A stretch of DNA of 24,722 nucleotides from Chloroflexia bacterium (GTDB lineage: Bacteria; Chloroflexota; Chloroflexia; Thermomicrobiales; JALYUS01): positions 1 through 24,722 of the forward strand of contig JAICIL010000020.1 in assembly GCA_025924435.1 (NCBI GenBank). Reading direction: 5' to 3'. Each line of letters opens with the position of its first letter. The stretch's first letter is position 1. Made by a program: the position numbers and the translations under genes. The notes under the pieces were generated by a model that worked only from the letters and a program-made list of their open reading frames with translations, had not been told where the DNA came from and did no database searches. Shown one piece after another: positions 7,091 to 14,390 of this stretch.

Positions 7091-8353
7091 ATGACAACGC
7101 ACCGCATGCACCGACGTGGGTTCCTTGTCGCCGCGAGCGCGACCGCTGCCGCGAGCCTCCTCGCGGCGTGCGGGGGGGGCAGCAGTCAGGAAGTGATCCT
7201 GCCGACCAAGACGCCCGCGGCGGGCGGGTCCGCGCCCGCCACGACCGGGCAGTCGGCGGCCGGTTCGCCCGCCGCCGTCGGGCAGGCATCGCCCGCCGCC
7301 GTGCCGTCCAACATCCCGCAGGTGCCGCGCAGCCAGACGCTCATCATGAGCGTCTCCGACTCGGTGGACCAGATGAACGATTCGGAGGTCCACAACCCCT
7401 TCCTGCCGACCGTCGCCCAGCGCACGGGCTGGCATTTCGCCTTCGAGCCGTTCTACTTCTACGACTCGGTCTGGAATGAGAAGGTGACCGCGCCGCCCGG
7501 GCTGACCGGCAACAAAGGCGAGATCCCCTACCAGGCGGAGAGCTACTCCTTCAACCCGGATTACACCGAACTGACGGTCAAACTGCGCCCCAACATCACC
7601 TGGAGTGACGGCCAGCCATTCACCACCAGCGACGTGGTCTTCACGATCAACATGCTGCGCGACAATGGCAAGAACGCGAACGACCTGAACTTCGCCTTCG
7701 ACATGAACAACGCCGTCAAGGACATCGTGGCGATTGACCCGCTGACGGTCAAGTTTACGCTCAACGCCCCCAACCCGAACTTCATGCTCCAATACTTCCA
7801 GTGGGTGCAGGACCAGGGCTTCCCGATCGTGCCGGAGCACATCTTCAAGGGGCAGCCGGACCTCAAGAGCTTCACCAACCACGACATCTCGAAGGGCTGG
7901 CCGGTCGTGACCGGGCCGTGGAAACTTGTGTTCTCCTCGCCGACGCAGAAGATCTGGGACCGGCGGGACGACTGGTGGGGCGCGAAAACCGGCTTCCACC
8001 CGCTGCCCGCGATGAAGCGCATCATCATCCTCCCCCGCTACGAGGACCCGAAACTGACGCAACTCCTCTCCGCCGGTGAGATTGATTCCTCGCACAACCT
8101 GCAACCGGCGGACACGAAGACCGCCCTGTCGCGCAATGCGAAACTCGCCGTCTTCACCACCGACAAGAAGCCGCCGTACGGCGCGATTGACGGCTGGACG
8201 AACACCATCAAAATCAACTGCTCGAAGCCTCCCTATGACGACCCGGATATCCGCTGGGCGCTCAATCACGCCCTCAACCGCAAGCAGATCATTGATGTCG
8301 GCTTCCAAGGGTCGGGGATTTCACTGTGCTGCCACTGCCCGCCTACCCGGTGA
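7091..8353 (+). CDS. ABC transporter family 5 substrate-binding lipoprotein, N-terminal part (frameshifted)
   Basis: This is the first two-thirds of a peptide/nickel/oligosaccharide-type (SBP family 5) binding protein. It begins with a twin-arginine signal (HRRGFLV, residues 7-13) and a lipobox LLAAC with C27 as the lipidated cysteine, then a Gly/Ala/Ser/Pro linker and the SBP_bac_5 domain. ATG 7091 follows GGGAGG with a 10-base spacing. The frame runs correctly to GSG near codon 409 and then enters unrelated residues ending at 8353. The rest of the protein continues in another frame from 8317. One missing G in the GGGG run at 8314-8317 explains this. Restored, the protein would be about 642 residues, a normal family length. 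It is either a sequencing error or a recent pseudogene. Confidence 0.85.
   Translation: MTTHRMHRRGFLVAASATAAASLLAACGGGSSQEVILPTKTPAAGGSAPATTGQSAAGSPAAVGQASPAAVPSNIPQVPRSQTLIMSVSDSVDQMNDSEVHNPFLPTVAQRTGWHFAFEPFYFYDSVWNEKVTAPPGLTGNKGEIPYQAESYSFNPDYTELTVKLRPNITWSDGQPFTTSDVVFTINMLRDNGKNANDLNFAFDMNNAVKDIVAIDPLTVKFTLNAPNPNFMLQYFQWVQDQGFPIVPEHIFKGQPDLKSFTNHDISKGWPVVTGPWKLVFSSPTQKIWDRRDDWWGAKTGFHPLPAMKRIIILPRYEDPKLTQLLSAGEIDSSHNLQPADTKTALSRNAKLAVFTTDKKPPYGAIDGWTNTIKINCSKPPYDDPDIRWALNHALNRKQIIDVGFQGSGISLCCHCPPTR
8314..8317 (+). other. Frameshift site in the first substrate-binding gene
   Basis: A GGGG run where five G bases would restore one continuous reading frame (GSG followed by DFTVLPLPAYP). Codon quality and family similarity are good on both sides. 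A -1 slip of the GGG codon at 8315-8317 onto 8314-8316 could in principle also join the frames, but no standard slippery heptamer or obvious downstream stimulator was recognised. Confidence 0.8.
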
Positions 8354-9018
8354 TGAAGCCGTACTTCGACGCGGTCCAGGACATCCTCCAGAAATACCCA
8401 ATTGACTCCTACGACCCGAAGAAGACGGCGGAGATCATGCAGGGCAAGGGATATACGAAGGGTTCCGACGGCGTCTGGACGAAGGATGGCAACCGCTTCG
8501 CCTTCACGATGATCTGCTCGCCGGGATTCTTTGAGACCTTCGCCCCGGTCATCGCGCAGCAATTCAAGCAGGCGGGCTTCGATGCCTCGTTCAAGTTCCC
8601 GACGAACGCCGGGACGCTGCAATCGACGGGTGACGCGGAGGTCGCCATCGACGGCGTGTCGGCATCGGTGCGGGATCCCTATCTCAGCATGCGGCAGTTC
8701 CACAGCCGCTACGCGATCCCCAATGGTCAGGCGGCGCTCTACTACCATCGCTGGAAGAACGCCGACTACGATAAGATCATGGACCAGATGGCCACCGTCC
8801 CCGGCGGCACGCCGCAGTTCATGGACCTGTGGCACAAGGCGATGGAGATCTGGATCCCGAATCTTCCCGTCCTCCCGACGGTGCAGTGGTACCAGATCTG
8901 CCCGGTCAACACGCAGTACTGGAAGGGATGGCCGAACGCGGACAGCCCGTACACGACGCCCGCCTCGTGGCACCGGGGGGCGGCGACGCTCTTCATCAAC
9001 ACGCTGCAGCCGTCCTAG
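8326..9018 (+). CDS. ABC transporter family 5 substrate-binding protein, C-terminal part (frameshifted)
   Basis: This is the continuation of the preceding binding protein in the next frame. Conserved sequence starts at 8317 (DFTVLPLPAYPVM) directly where the upstream frame goes wrong. The 230 residues after GTG 8326 form the C-terminal lobe, including WTKDGNRFAFT and the YYHRWKNADYDKIMDQ segment typical of SBP family 5. There is no ribosome binding site or signal peptide of its own, so it is not an independent gene. It ends 82 bases before the first permease, and a strong hairpin lies in that gap. Confidence 0.82.
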   Translation: MLPLPAYPVMKPYFDAVQDILQKYPIDSYDPKKTAEIMQGKGYTKGSDGVWTKDGNRFAFTMICSPGFFETFAPVIAQQFKQAGFDASFKFPTNAGTLQSTGDAEVAIDGVSASVRDPYLSMRQFHSRYAIPNGQAALYYHRWKNADYDKIMDQMATVPGGTPQFMDLWHKAMEIWIPNLPVLPTVQWYQICPVNTQYWKGWPNADSPYTTPASWHRGAATLFINTLQPS

Positions 9019-9032
9019 CGGCGGGGGAAACG

Positions 9033-9071
9033 GGCCGATGCCGCGCGGCGCATCGTCGCGCGGCGCCGGTC
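9033..9071 (+). promoter_or_regulatory. Intercistronic hairpin between binding protein and permease genes
   Basis: GCCGCGCG (9040-9047) and CGCGCGGC (9057-9064) form a perfect 8-bp stem with a 9-base loop. Flanking bases extend it by several pairs (CCG before, CGG after) with one mismatch. There is no T tract, so it is unlikely to be a simple terminator. In many binding-protein operons such hairpins stabilise the upstream mRNA and raise the amount of binding protein over the membrane subunits; that role is inferred here. Confidence 0.5.
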
Positions 9072-9100
9072 GGGGTCATGTGATGAAGGAGTAAGCCTGG

Positions 9101-10105
9101 ATGAATGCCGGTTATGTCGTGCGGAGAGTCTTCCAATTCCTGATCGTCCTCTGGGCGGCCGCGACGATCAACTTCATCCTGCCGCGGCTCGCGCCGGGGA
9201 ACCCCGTGCGCGATCGCCTGATCGCCCAGGCGTCACAGGGCGGGCCGTTGCAGGAGGGCATCGAGCAGATGGTCACCTCCTACAATAAGCAGTTCGGGCT
9301 GGATAAGCCGCTCTATGTCCAGTACGGGCTGTACCTCGAGCACGTCGTCAAGTTGGATTTCGGCTACTCCATCGCGAATTATCCGAACCGGGTGATGGGG
9401 ATGATCCGCCGCGCCCTCCCGTGGACGATGGGGCTGCTGCTCATCTCGTCCGCCATTGCGTTTGTGCTCGGCACGCTCCTCGGCGCGCTCGTCACTTGGT
9501 CCCGCGCGCCGGGGTTTTTCCGCTTCCTGATCGGCCCGGCGATGGCGCTCTCCGCGATTCCCCAGTATTTGCTCGGGTTGGTCCTCGTCTATCTGCTCGC
9601 CATCCTCTTCCCGATTTTCCCGCTCTCCGGCGGGTACTCGATCGGCACCCTCCCACATTTGAGCATCCCTTTCCTGCTCGATGTCCTGCGCCACTCGCTC
9701 CTGCCCGGCCTCTCCATCGTGCTCGTCGGCATCGGCTTCTGGGCGCTCGGCATGCGCGGCATGATGATCACGACGAAGGGGGAGGACTACATCAACTTCG
9801 CCGAGGCGAAGGGGCTGAAGGATCGGCGCATCTTCTACTCCTACGCCGTGCGCAACGCGGTGCTCCCTCAGGTGACGAATTTCGCCATCAATCTCGGCAC
9901 GATCATCTCCGGCGTCGTCGTCGTCGAGGTGATCTTCGGCTATCCGGGGATGGGATCGCTCCTCTACACGGCGATCACCGGCTCCGACTACTTCCTCATC
10001 TATGGTATCGTCTACATCACCGTCCTCGTTATCGCGCTGGCGACGTTGCTCGTTGACCTGCTCTACCCGATCCTCGACCCGCGGATCACCTACAGGAGGG
10101 CGTGA
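9101..10105 (+). CDS. ABC transporter permease, DppB-like
   Basis: This 334-residue inner-membrane subunit belongs to the binding-protein-dependent permease family (BPD_transp_1) of dipeptide/oligopeptide type. It has an N-terminal helix (about residues 8-30), a periplasmic loop containing NKQFGLDKPLYVQYGLYL, and five further helices. The EAA loop that contacts the ATPase reads EAKGLKDRRIFYSYAVRNA near residues 233-251. The GYPGMGSLLYTAI segment near the end is characteristic of DppB proteins. ATG 9101 follows AAGGAG at 9086-9091. The next permease starts one base after its stop. It should pair with the 10107 permease and the two ATPases downstream. Confidence 0.93.
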   Translation: MNAGYVVRRVFQFLIVLWAAATINFILPRLAPGNPVRDRLIAQASQGGPLQEGIEQMVTSYNKQFGLDKPLYVQYGLYLEHVVKLDFGYSIANYPNRVMGMIRRALPWTMGLLLISSAIAFVLGTLLGALVTWSRAPGFFRFLIGPAMALSAIPQYLLGLVLVYLLAILFPIFPLSGGYSIGTLPHLSIPFLLDVLRHSLLPGLSIVLVGIGFWALGMRGMMITTKGEDYINFAEAKGLKDRRIFYSYAVRNAVLPQVTNFAINLGTIISGVVVVEVIFGYPGMGSLLYTAITGSDYFLIYGIVYITVLVIALATLLVDLLYPILDPRITYRRA

Positions 10106-10106
10106 G

Positions 10107-11030
10107 ATGGCCGAGATACCGATTGACATCGCCGGGACGACGAGCATACCGGAACGGACGACCTCCCGCGATCGGACGCCGGTGGAGGCGGTCGTCGCCT
10201 ACTGCCGGCGCAACCCGAACGTGGTGATCGGCCTGGCGATGATCGTCATTCTTCTGCTCATCGGCCTCGTCGGCCCCTTCTTCGTCGACACGAAGCGGGC
10301 CGATCCGTTGAGCGCATTGCCGGCGCTCTCGCCCTCCCGGCAGTATCCTCTCGGCACGGACGATCAGGGGCGCGACCTCCTGGCGGTGATGATCGCCGGC
10401 CTGCCCGACACCATGCGCATCGGCTTCCTCGCGGGCGCCATCGGCCTGGGGATCGGCATTGTGCTCGGCTTCCTCTCCGGCTATCTCGGCGGCGTGGTGG
10501 ACGCGGTTATCCGCATCGCCGTGGACACGCTCCTGACCATCCCCGGCATCCTCATCCTCATCACCGTCGCCGCCTCGATCAAGACCTTCATCAGCGTCAA
10601 TATCATGGCGCTGGTGATCGCGTCGCTCGCCTGGCGGCAGCCGACGCGGATCATCCGCGCGCAGGTGCTGACGATGCGCGAGCGGGCCTATGTCCAGGTG
10701 GCGCGGCGCTCCGGCATGAGCACGCCCGAAATCATGGTGCGGGAGTTGCTCCCCAATCTCTTCCCCTTCCTCGCCGCGAGTTTCGTCGGCGCGGTGTTCG
10801 GCGCGATCCTCTTCTCCATCGGGCTGGAAGCGCTCGGCCTGGGGCCGCAGAACCAACCAACGCTCGGCATGACGGTCTATTGGGGCATCCGGTTCAACGC
10901 CCTGTTGCGCGGGATGTGGTGGTGGTGGCTCCCGCCGATCGTGACGCTGGTCGTCCTCTTCTTCGGGCTGCTGCTCCTCACCATCGGCCTCGATGAGATC
11001 GCGAATCCACGCTTGAGGAGGACGGCGTGA
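10107..11030 (+). CDS. ABC transporter permease, DppC-like
   Basis: This 307-residue inner-membrane subunit is the second permease of the first transporter. Features are a cytoplasmic N-terminus of about 40 residues, a first helix at about 45-63, the DppC-type motif PLGTDDQGRDLLAVMIAG, and five later helices. The EAA-type loop reads YVQVARRSGMSTPEIMVREL. The start is ATG 10107, with AGGAGGG at 10094-10100; a longer in-frame reading from 10002 would overlap the previous gene deeply. Its stop overlaps the GTG start of the ATPase gene (GTGA). The C-terminal end, GLLLLTIGLDEIANPRL, is typical of the family. Confidence 0.93.
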   Translation: MAEIPIDIAGTTSIPERTTSRDRTPVEAVVAYCRRNPNVVIGLAMIVILLLIGLVGPFFVDTKRADPLSALPALSPSRQYPLGTDDQGRDLLAVMIAGLPDTMRIGFLAGAIGLGIGIVLGFLSGYLGGVVDAVIRIAVDTLLTIPGILILITVAASIKTFISVNIMALVIASLAWRQPTRIIRAQVLTMRERAYVQVARRSGMSTPEIMVRELLPNLFPFLAASFVGAVFGAILFSIGLEALGLGPQNQPTLGMTVYWGIRFNALLRGMWWWWLPPIVTLVVLFFGLLLLTIGLDEIANPRLRRTA

Positions 11031-12016
11031 CGGCAGAAACGATCCCGGTCGGCACAACGCGGCAGACGGACACCCTGCGCGTCGAGGACTTGCGCGTCTA
11101 TTACCACACGCCGCGCGGCGCGGTGCGGGCGGTGGACGGCGTCACCTTCGACCTCGCGCCCGGCGAGCGCCTCGGCTTCGTCGGCGAGTCCGGCTCCGGC
11201 AAGACGACGATTGCCATGGCGCTCATCCGCCTCATCAAGCCGCCCGGCAGGATCGAGGGCGGGCGGGTGCTGCTCGGGGGGACGGACGTGCTCGCGCTCT
11301 CCGAGGAGCAGATGCGGCAACTGCGCCTCGCCGACATCGCGATGGTGGCGCAGGGCGCGATGAACTCGCTCAACCCCGTGCGCCGCGTCCGCGATCAGGT
11401 CGCGGACGCGCTGGTTGACCACGGGGCGCACCTCTCCCGGCAGGAGATGGAGACGCGCATCGCCGAACTCCTCCGGCGCGTCGGCCTCAAGCCGGAGGTT
11501 GCGGACATGTACCCGCACGAACTCTCCGGCGGCATGAAGCAGCGCGTCGTGATCGCCATCGCCATCAGCCTGCGCCCGAAGGTGATCCTCGCGGACGAGC
11601 CGACGAGCGCCCTCGATGTCGTCGTGCAGCGGCAGATCATGGAGACACTGCGCGAGGTGCAGGACGATCTCGGCGCGTCGGTGATCCTGATCGGCCACGA
11701 TATGGGCCTGATGGCGCAGTTCGTCACCCGGCTCGGCGTGATGTACGCGGGCAAACTCGCGGAATTGGGCAGCGTCACCGATCTGTTCGAGGAACCGCTC
11801 CACCCCTACGCGCAACTGCTGATCGGCAGCCTGCCCTCCCTCGAACGCAAGGGGGCGTTCGAGGGCATCCCCGGCGTCCCGCCCTCGCTGCTGGACCGGC
11901 CATCGGGATGCCCGTTCCGGACGCGCTGCCCGCACGCCTTCGATCGCTGCGCGAGCGAGGAACCGGAATTGCGCGAGGTGCGCCCCGGCCATTGGGTTTC
12001 CTGCCACCTGTATTAG
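11027..12016 (+). CDS. Oligopeptide-type ABC transporter ATP-binding protein, DppD-like
   Basis: This 329-residue cytoplasmic ATPase energises the transporter. It has Walker A GESGSGKT (residues 53-60), the ABC signature LSGGMKQR (166-173), Walker B VILADEP (186-192) and a switch histidine in LIGHDMG. The C-terminal oligopeptide/dipeptide extension carries the Cys motif CPFRTRCPHAFDRC, which in this family can hold an iron-sulfur cluster. GTG 11027 overlaps the permease stop and has GAGGAGG about five bases upstream. The partner ATPase follows after a 118-base gap occupied by an inverted-repeat element. Confidence 0.94.
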   Translation: MTAETIPVGTTRQTDTLRVEDLRVYYHTPRGAVRAVDGVTFDLAPGERLGFVGESGSGKTTIAMALIRLIKPPGRIEGGRVLLGGTDVLALSEEQMRQLRLADIAMVAQGAMNSLNPVRRVRDQVADALVDHGAHLSRQEMETRIAELLRRVGLKPEVADMYPHELSGGMKQRVVIAIAISLRPKVILADEPTSALDVVVQRQIMETLREVQDDLGASVILIGHDMGLMAQFVTRLGVMYAGKLAELGSVTDLFEEPLHPYAQLLIGSLPSLERKGAFEGIPGVPPSLLDRPSGCPFRTRCPHAFDRCASEEPELREVRPGHWVSCHLY

Positions 12017-12019
12017 CGA

Positions 12020-12118
12020 GTAGACAGTAGTCAGTAGTCGGTAGTCAGAAAGAGCAACGACCTCTTTCGCCAATGGTTCACCTCGATTCTCGGCTACTCC
12101 CCTCTGTCTACTGTCTAC
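12020..12118. repeat. Inverted-repeat element A (GTAGACAGTAG arms)
   Basis: GTAGACAGTAG (12020-12030) is exactly inverted as CTACTGTCTAC (12108-12118). The arms continue imperfectly for about 30 bases each (TCAGTAGTCGGTAGTC on the left). An inner 7-bp inverted repeat, GAAAGAG (12048-12054) and CTCTTTC (12062-12068), makes a second stem. The sequence is unlike the GC-rich surroundings. Similar GTAGTCAGTAGTC-type units occur as dispersed palindromic repeats in some bacterial genomes. It lies between two ATPase genes of one operon and encodes nothing evident. Confidence 0.75.
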
Positions 12119-12134
12119 CGATCCCGGAGGGGCG

Positions 12135-13184
12135 ATGACCGCGCTACTTGAGGCCCGCAATGTCACCAAAGTATTCGGCGAGGGGTTGCTGACAAAAACG
12201 CGCACCGTGGCGCTGGAGAATTTCTCGCTCGCCATCGGCAATAGCCCGCCGTCGTTCACGGCGGTCGTCGGCGAGAGCGGCAGCGGCAAGACGACGCTCG
12301 CGCGCATCCTGCTCGGCCTGACGGCGCCGACGAGCGGCGAGGTGCTCTATCAGGGAAAGGATGTCCGGCGCATGTCCCGCGCGGAGTACCGGACCTTTCT
12401 GCGCGAGGTGCAGGTCGTCTTCCAGGACCCGTACGAGGTGTACAACCCGTTCTACAATGTTGACCACGTCCTCGAGACGCCGATCACCAAATTCGGCCTC
12501 GCCCGCTCGCACAAGGAGCGCCGCAGGTTGATCGAGGAGGCGCTCCAGGCCGTGGGGCTGCGCCCGGAGGAGACGCTGGGCCGCTACCCGCATCAGTTGA
12601 GCGGCGGGCAGCGGCAGCGGATCATGGTCGCGCGCGCGCTCCTGCTCCGGCCGCGGGTCATCATCGCCGACGAGCCGGTCTCGATGGTGGACGCCTCGTT
12701 GCGCGCCACGATCTTGAAGAGCCTCTCCAATCTCAACCAGCAGTTCGGCATCTCGTTCATCTACATCACGCACGACCTGACGACCGCGTATCAGGTGAGC
12801 GAGAACATCATCGTCCTCTATCGCGGCGCGGTCGCGGAGGCGGGCGATGTCGAGCGGGTCGTCCAGGACCCCCAGCATCCGTATACGCAACTGCTGATCG
12901 GCTCGATCCCCCTGCCCGATCCCAAACGCCCGTGGGCGGCGGCCCGGTCGCCGGCGGGCATCGGCACACCGACGGCGGAGAGTTGCAAATTCACGGATCG
13001 CTGCCCGTTCGCGATGCCGATGTGCGTCGAGCGGCAGCCCGCGCTCTTCCGCACCGACCCCCGCCGCGTCGCCGCGTGCTACCTGCATCGCGACGCCCCG
13101 GCGATTAAGCCGGAAGAGTTGACGAGCGTCTTCGCGGGCGCGCCGACCGGGACGCCGGAGGATCAGGCCGCTGCGGACGGTTGA
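12135..13184 (+). CDS. Oligopeptide-type ABC transporter ATP-binding protein, DppF-like
   Basis: This 349-residue cytoplasmic ATPase is the second nucleotide-binding subunit of the first transporter. Walker A GESGSGKT is at residues 46-53, the signature LSGGQRQR at 155-162 and Walker B VIIADEP at 175-181, with the switch His in YITHDLT. The C-terminal oligopeptide extension has CKFTDRCPFAMPMC. ATG 12135 follows GGAGGGG. It is separated from the first ATPase by repeat element A, but its family and position show that the two form a heterodimer. A weak promoter-like pair for the following genes begins at its stop codon. Confidence 0.93.
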   Translation: MTALLEARNVTKVFGEGLLTKTRTVALENFSLAIGNSPPSFTAVVGESGSGKTTLARILLGLTAPTSGEVLYQGKDVRRMSRAEYRTFLREVQVVFQDPYEVYNPFYNVDHVLETPITKFGLARSHKERRRLIEEALQAVGLRPEETLGRYPHQLSGGQRQRIMVARALLLRPRVIIADEPVSMVDASLRATILKSLSNLNQQFGISFIYITHDLTTAYQVSENIIVLYRGAVAEAGDVERVVQDPQHPYTQLLIGSIPLPDPKRPWAAARSPAGIGTPTAESCKFTDRCPFAMPMCVERQPALFRTDPRRVAACYLHRDAPAIKPEELTSVFAGAPTGTPEDQAAADG

Positions 13185-13209
13185 GGATTCGCCGATAGTG
13201 ATTGATACT
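13181..13209 (+). promoter_or_regulatory. Weak sigma-70 promoter candidate before the amidohydrolase operon
   Basis: TTGAGG (13181-13186), 17 bases, GATACT (13204-13209); each hexamer matches four of six consensus bases. It overlaps the stop of the upstream ATPase gene. The 78-base gap to the first amidohydrolase would allow separate initiation, but read-through from the transporter operon is equally possible. Confidence 0.25.
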
Positions 13210-13262
13210 GGTCGGTAACGACGGTACTGGCTGGTGGTTGTTCCCGTAAGGAGGGTCTGGAT

Positions 13263-14390
13263 ATGGCGGTCGCGATTGAACCTCGTTCCGAAACGTTTGC
13301 CGACAAGGCGGCGGCGTTGCGCCTGATTGACACGGACGTCCACAACGACCTGCCGAGCATGCAGGAGTTGAAGCCGTTCCTCCCGGCGCAGTGGCACCCC
13401 TGGCTCGACAACGGCGGCCCCGGCCTGGCGGGGCGGTACTACGCGAACCAGGGCAGCGGCCGGATGGACGACTCGGTGCGCGAGGAGGACGGCCTCTGCG
13501 CCGGGGACCCCGATTGGGTTGTCCAGCAACTGATGACGAAGTACCGCATTGATATCGGCATCCTGACCGGCTCGATCATCGGCGTCGCCATCCAGCACGA
13601 CTGGCGCTTCCAGTCCGCGCTCGTCAGCGCCTACAACGACTGGACGCTGGAGAAGTGGGTGCGCCCGTACGACTGCTACAAAGGCTCGATCGCCGTCGCG
13701 GCGCAGGAGGCGGACGGCTCGGCGCGCGAGATCCACCGCCTTGGCGACCATCCCGGCATGGTGCAGGTGCTGATGCCGAGCGCGGCGCGTCTTCCGTACG
13801 GCAATCCACACTACTGGCCGATCTACCGCGCGGCGGTGGAATACGATCTGCCCGTGGCGATCCACGTCGGCTCCGAGGGGACGGGCCTCGCCAACGCGCC
13901 GACGGGCGTCGGCTACCCGACGACCTACCTGGAGTTCCACACCGACCACTCGCAGACGATGATGGCGCACTGCGTCAGCATGGTATCGGAGGGGGTGTTC
14001 GAGGAGTTCCCGACGCTCAAGTTCGCCTTCATCGAGGGGGGCGTCTGCTGGGCGCCGTACGTGATGGGGCGGCTCGACCGCATGTACCCGGCCCTGAAGG
14101 CGGAAGTGCCCTACCTAAAGAAATTGCCGAGCGAGTACATCCTCGACAACTGCTACTGGAGCACCCAGCCGATCGAGGAACCGGACGACACATCGCAACT
14201 CCTCGCGCTCTTGAAGATGATGCGCGCGGAGAAGACCGTCGTCTTCGCCAGCGACTACCCGCACTGGGATTTCGACAATCCGCTCACCGCCTTCAAATTC
14301 TTCCCGGCGGACCTCAAGCGCCGCATCTTCGTCGAGAACTCGCTCGACATGTACGGCCCGCGCCTGCTCGCGTCGCATCGGGGGCATTGA
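13263..14390 (+). CDS. Amidohydrolase-2 family metal-dependent hydrolase/decarboxylase
   Basis: This 375-residue protein is a TIM-barrel enzyme of the amidohydrolase-2 family, which includes ACMSD, gamma-resorcylate and 5-carboxyvanillate decarboxylases as well as hydrolases. Visible active-site elements are D25-V-H27 (in place of the classical His-x-His), H201 in VAIHVGSEG, and the beta-8 Asp D331 in FASDYPHWD. These suggest an active one-metal enzyme. ATG 13263 follows AAGGAGGG. Its stop overlaps the start of the next gene (TGATG), so it is coupled to a paralogue. The Rieske and FAD-hydroxylase genes nearby point to aromatic or carboxylate catabolism, but the substrate is unknown. Confidence 0.9.
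   Translation: MAVAIEPRSETFADKAAALRLIDTDVHNDLPSMQELKPFLPAQWHPWLDNGGPGLAGRYYANQGSGRMDDSVREEDGLCAGDPDWVVQQLMTKYRIDIGILTGSIIGVAIQHDWRFQSALVSAYNDWTLEKWVRPYDCYKGSIAVAAQEADGSAREIHRLGDHPGMVQVLMPSAARLPYGNPHYWPIYRAAVEYDLPVAIHVGSEGTGLANAPTGVGYPTTYLEFHTDHSQTMMAHCVSMVSEGVFEEFPTLKFAFIEGGVCWAPYVMGRLDRMYPALKAEVPYLKKLPSEYILDNCYWSTQPIEEPDDTSQLLALLKMMRAEKTVVFASDYPHWDFDNPLTAFKFFPADLKRRIFVENSLDMYGPRLLASHRGH

Noticed and set aside
8309..8322. Programmed -1 frameshift in the binding-protein gene
   Set aside because: A GGG re-pairing is possible, but there is no classic slippery heptamer or clear stimulatory structure, and binding proteins of this family are not known to need frameshifting. A missing base in a G run is simpler.
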